Source: an uncultured Bacteroidota bacterium (lineage in GTDB: Bacteria; Bacteroidota; Bacteroidia; Bacteroidales; UBA12481). From it: a DNA stretch of 47,177 bases. The position numbers and the translations under genes were made by a program. Location of the stretch: NCBI GenBank assembly GCA_903919925.1, contig CAIXKO010000319.1:1-47177 (forward strand). The letters are read 5' to 3'. Below the pieces are notes generated by a model, which saw only the letters and a list, made by a program, of their open reading frames with translations, was not told the DNA's origin and did not search any database. This document shows positions 44,529 through 47,177 of this stretch, piece after piece. Position 1 is the first letter of the stretch; each line of letters begins with the position of its first letter.

Positions 44529-44548
44529 CTAAATGCCCAGGGCTATTG
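44513..44548. terminator. Hairpin built from the last repeat copy
   Basis: CAATAGCCC (44513-44521) pairs perfectly with GGGCTATTG (44540-44548). A nested GCAT/ATGC stem closes a CTAA loop. It lies between the convergent GH38 and pirin genes, so a bidirectional terminator role fits, but there is no T-run. Confidence 0.6.
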
Positions 44549-44578
44549 TCCATGTGTTACAAAATCCCGCACACAGTT

Positions 44579-45427
44579 TCAGCTTAACCGCTTCACAAAA
44601 TTTCCTGTCTGATAATCTTCAAATGCCTGGTAAAGCTCTTCCTTCGTGTTCATTACTATCGGCCCGCGCCAAGCTATCTCTTCATGTAACGGCTTGCCCC
44701 CGATCAGCAGGAATCGCGCATCAGATTTTTCTGATGCAATAAACACCTGGTCTCCGGAGATCAATTTCACTACGGTCCCAGCTGTTATCGGATGTGCCAT
44801 CTGCAAATCAAAGAAGGCTGAACCTTCAAAAACGTATGCAAAAATCGTGTGCTCCGGATTAACATCAAAAGTTTGCTGAATCCCGGCAGGAACGTACATG
44901 TCCATGAAAAATGGCTTGATCACAATGTCCTTAACAGGCCCCGTGTATTCTCCGAATTTGCCTGCAGCCAGCCTGATATGAATACCTTTCCAGTCAAACT
45001 CTGGGATCAGGTGTGCTGGAATATCCTGATAACGGGGAGCCATCATCTTATGAGATGCCGGTAAGTTAACCCACAACTGGAACCCACTCAAGGTACCTTC
45101 CGATTTCCTTGGCATTTCCTGATGCAAAATACCTCCCCCAGCCGTCATCCACTGAATATCACCTGTTTTAATCAATCCTTTGTTTCCCATGCTGTCCTCA
45201 TGCTCCACCTCACCCGATAACATGTAAGTCACCGTTTCAATTCCCCGGTGTGGATGCCATGGGAATCCTGCCATGTAATCAGCCGGGTCTCCCGATCCAA
45301 AATGATCCAGCATCAGGAATGGATCTAACCACCCTTTGCGCGGATAACCAAATACCCGTTGCAACTTCACTCCGGCTCCCTCTAAAACCGGCGTGCTTCC
45401 TAGTGTGCTTTCAATTTTTCTGATCAT
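44579..45427 (-). CDS. Pirin-family bicupin
   Basis: A 282-residue bicupin. The N-terminal cupin has the pirin signature: FLMLDHFGSG, FPWHPHRGIETVTYMLSGEV with the metal-ligand histidines, HEDSMGNKG and GGGILHQEMP. The second cupin (about 165-270) has HTIFAYVFEGSAFF. Length is normal. Bacterial pirins bind iron and some have quercetinase activity or affect central metabolism; none of this can be decided here. It lies 12 bases downstream of the Cys/Met-metabolism gene on the same strand, and the two form an operon. The hairpin at 44513-44548 probably ends it. Confidence 0.95.
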   Translation of the reverse strand: MIRKIESTLGSTPVLEGAGVKLQRVFGYPRKGWLDPFLMLDHFGSGDPADYMAGFPWHPHRGIETVTYMLSGEVEHEDSMGNKGLIKTGDIQWMTAGGGILHQEMPRKSEGTLSGFQLWVNLPASHKMMAPRYQDIPAHLIPEFDWKGIHIRLAAGKFGEYTGPVKDIVIKPFFMDMYVPAGIQQTFDVNPEHTIFAYVFEGSAFFDLQMAHPITAGTVVKLISGDQVFIASEKSDARFLLIGGKPLHEEIAWRGPIVMNTKEELYQAFEDYQTGNFVKRLS

Positions 45428-45439
45428 GATAGCCTGGTT

Positions 45440-46630
45440 TTATTCTATTAATGACTCTTTAATTAACTCAAATGTTCGCTCAATATCATTATCTAAACCT
45501 ACCGAAAAACGAATCAACCCTTCTGATAACCCCATCTCTTGCTGAATATCATCCGGAATTTCGGATGATGTACTCTTTCCTGAATTGCTGAATAAAGTCT
45601 TAAAATAACCCAAACTAACAGCCAGGTATCCAACACCTTTCATTTCCATAGCCTCCATAACCTTACTCGCCCGCTCAGCAGTGATCAGGTCAATCGCAAT
45701 CATCCCTCCAAACCCAAATCCCGGATTCATCATCGATTTCAAAAGATCATGACCCGGATGCTCAGGTACCCCCGGATAATTGAATTTCAAACCTATGGTT
45801 TTGAATTTATCTGCAAGATATTGAGCATTATAACTATGCTGCTTCATGCGGATATGAAGTGTGTGAAGATTCTTTAAAATCGATGAGGATCGCATTGGAT
45901 CTAATACCGGCCCTAGCAACATTGCAGTACCAATATTGACATCAATAAGTGAACTGATATACTCAGCTGACGAACAAATTGCACCAGCCACACAATCGTT
46001 CTTTCCGTTGATGAATTTGGTCATGCTATAAACCGTTATATCAGCGCCAAGTCGGCAGGGTGATACAATCATCGGCGTAAAAGTATTGTCAACTATAAGC
46101 TTTGAACCATGATCATGAGCAATTTTCGATAGTGCTGGAATATCCGATATCTGAAGCATCGGATTGGTCATGGTTTCTGTGTAAATCACTTTCGTGTTGG
46201 GCCTTAGTGCACTCTTAACCGCTTCAAGATTAGTGATGTTTACAAAGGTTACCTCTATGTTGAATCTTTTCACCCAATTACTCAGAAAAGCAAAAGTCCC
46301 TCCGTATGAGGTAACACTGGATACAATATGATCACCATATCCTACTCCCTGAAGCAAGGCACATGTAATCGCACTCATCCCTGAAGCGGTTACCCAGGCA
46401 GCTTCCGTACCTTCCATAGCTGCCAGTGCATCGGATAAATATTTGTTACTGGGATTCCAATGTCGCGAATAAAGAAAACAACCCTGTGTATCCCCGTGAA
46501 AGGTATCAGCCATCGTTTTTGCCTGCATAAAGGTAAACGTGGCACTATCTGTTATCGAAGGGTTTACATCTCCATATTCGCCAAATTGTAACAAGTCCTG
46601 TATCCTCGAGGCTGGATCAAAATGTTCCAT
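45440..46630 (-). CDS. Cys/Met-metabolism PLP enzyme (methionine gamma-lyase / cystathionine lyase-like)
   Basis: A 396-residue cytosolic PLP enzyme of the trans-sulfuration family. It has the conserved LYSRHWNPS (phosphate-binding Tyr and Arg), AAWVTASGMSAIT, and VIYTETMTNPML. LIVDNTFTP carries the PLP-pyridine-binding Asp, and Lys205 in SMTKFINGKND is the Schiff-base lysine. The family covers cystathionine gamma-synthase, cystathionine beta/gamma-lyases and methionine gamma-lyase, and sequence alone does not separate them securely. It is followed 12 bases later by the pirin gene and preceded by an 8-bp repeat and the aroC gene on the same strand. Confidence 0.93.
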   Translation of the reverse strand: MEHFDPASRIQDLLQFGEYGDVNPSITDSATFTFMQAKTMADTFHGDTQGCFLYSRHWNPSNKYLSDALAAMEGTEAAWVTASGMSAITCALLQGVGYGDHIVSSVTSYGGTFAFLSNWVKRFNIEVTFVNITNLEAVKSALRPNTKVIYTETMTNPMLQISDIPALSKIAHDHGSKLIVDNTFTPMIVSPCRLGADITVYSMTKFINGKNDCVAGAICSSAEYISSLIDVNIGTAMLLGPVLDPMRSSSILKNLHTLHIRMKQHSYNAQYLADKFKTIGLKFNYPGVPEHPGHDLLKSMMNPGFGFGGMIAIDLITAERASKVMEAMEMKGVGYLAVSLGYFKTLFSNSGKSTSSEIPDDIQQEMGLSEGLIRFSVGLDNDIERTFELIKESLIE

Positions 46631-46722
46631 AAATCACATATTAAGGTTTCAATTTCTTTACCAAAATAAGTAAAAAAACTGACTTAATAGGCTATATTAT
46701 TCGATTGGAACTTTCCTCAATT

Positions 46723-46754
46723 GGCACATTGGCACATTGTCACATTGGCACATT
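46723..46754. repeat. 8-bp tandem repeat x4 (GGCACATT)
   Basis: Four contiguous octamers, with one changed base (GTCACATT in unit 3). It ends 9 bases from the aroC stop codon, on the 3' side of that gene, in the 133-base gap before the Cys/Met-metabolism gene. Confidence 0.92.
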
Positions 46755-46763
46755 AACCTTTGA

Positions 46764-47177
46764 TTACTGTGAAAACCCAGCCAGGACAATCGCAGTAACG
46801 GCCTCCAGAACTACCGGCACCCTCAATGCTATGCAGGTATCATGCCGTCCGCCAATCACCAGCTCCTCTACCTTCCCGCTCTCGAGATTTATGGTTTGCT
46901 GAGGTTGTGAAGTACTGGATGTTGGTTTTACAGCAATTCTGAAAACCAGATCATTACCGTTGGTTAAGCCACCATTTATTCCACCGGCATAGTTGGTGTC
47001 AGTCTTTCCTTCAATGGAAATAATCCTGTCATTATGCTCCGATCCTCTCATCTTTGCAGCGCTGAATCCACTGCCAAATTCTATTCCTTTGATAGCCGGA
47101 ATAGCAAAGGCCGCATGCGCAAGCATCGACTCAACCGAATTAAAGAAAGGATCCCCCATGCCAACAGGCATCGGCGA
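46764..47177 (-). CDS. aroC: Chorismate synthase, C-terminal part (5' end beyond window)
   Basis: The last enzyme of the shikimate pathway converts 5-enolpyruvylshikimate-3-phosphate to chorismate using reduced FMN. The frame is open to the window edge, reading S-P-M-P-V-G-M-G-D-P-F-F, so the N-terminal two-thirds lies outside. The visible 137 residues have the family motifs EFGSGFSAAKMRGSEHND, GINGGLTNGNDL, FRIAVKPTSS and GGRHDTCIALRVPVVLEA. The Arg-His-Asp segment belongs to the active site. The stop is followed 9 bases later by an 8-bp tandem repeat. Downstream genes on the same strand are unrelated metabolically. Confidence 0.95.
   Translation of the reverse strand, partial: SPMPVGMGDPFFNSVESMLAHAAFAIPAIKGIEFGSGFSAAKMRGSEHNDRIISIEGKTDTNYAGGINGGLTNGNDLVFRIAVKPTSSTSQPQQTINLESGKVEELVIGGRHDTCIALRVPVVLEAVTAIVLAGFSQ

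Noticed and set aside
44321-44553. Gly/Trp-rich minus-strand reading frames over the C-rich repeat
   Set aside because: They are the translation of the 19-bp repeat and the end of the GH38 gene in the wrong frame; no domain or start signal.

Overview
The window is a stretch of a Bacteroidota chromosome. The phylum call rests on several lineage-typical features: a FISUMP-domain protein carrying a T9SS-sorting-like module, a DUF1573 protein, an MG2-plus-plug protein, an RprXY-like two-component pair, and TAnnTTTG-type -7 promoter boxes. Order is uncertain; an environmental or gut Bacteroidales/Marinilabiliales-like organism is my guess. There are 28 complete genes and two cut by the window edges (GH20 at the left, aroC at the right). 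I see no tRNA, rRNA, CRISPR array, transposase or phage gene, and no intergenic gap over 300 bases.

Left part (1-11.7 kb): a GH20 hexosaminidase (partial) and a TIM-barrel-like lipoprotein, a DUF2807 protein, a CoA-binding protein, an RprXY-like regulator/kinase pair, a DUF1573 protein and a YhhN lysoplasmalogenase. A 766-residue fusion of an APH-type small-molecule kinase to a class-III PLP enzyme of the phosphoethanolamine/phosphohydroxylysine phospho-lyase type follows. It converges, across a strong bidirectional terminator, on a two-gene unit. That unit is an LGFP-repeat zinc metallopeptidase and a small HEAT-repeat protein, both without signal peptides.

Centre and right (11.8-44.4 kb): a glycan-degradation island. 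A minus-strand pair holds GH38 and a 1370-residue CBM/FN3/GH29 multidomain enzyme. A second, GH38-like enzyme stands alone. A four-gene minus-strand operon (DUF1080, Gfo/Idh/MocA oxidoreductase, DUF1080, GH172-TIM-barrel fusion) reads away from a 73-base divergent intergenic region. A three-gene plus-strand operon (unclassified large lipoprotein, GH51 arabinofuranosidase, GH38) reads the other way. The enzymes are exported (signal peptide, lipobox or Tat-like leader). Together they suggest stripping of a heteroglycan with mannose, fucose, HexNAc and arabinofuranose/fructofuranose-like residues, plus an oxidation-first (3-keto-glycoside) route. No SusC/SusD pair, sugar transporter or dedicated sugar regulator lies in the window, so uptake must be encoded elsewhere. 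Interspersed are an MG2/plug protein, a FISUMP protein, an SDR and a Tat-dependent class-V aminotransferase.

Right end (44.4-47.2 kb): pirin, a Cys/Met-metabolism PLP enzyme and the 3' part of chorismate synthase, all on the minus strand.

The most unusual non-coding feature is that short tandem repeats (7, 8, 9, 19 and 19 bp units) sit directly 3' of five different genes. In one of these, a 19-bp array ends in a perfect hairpin. Two CGCG-rich palindromes also lie 3' of genes.
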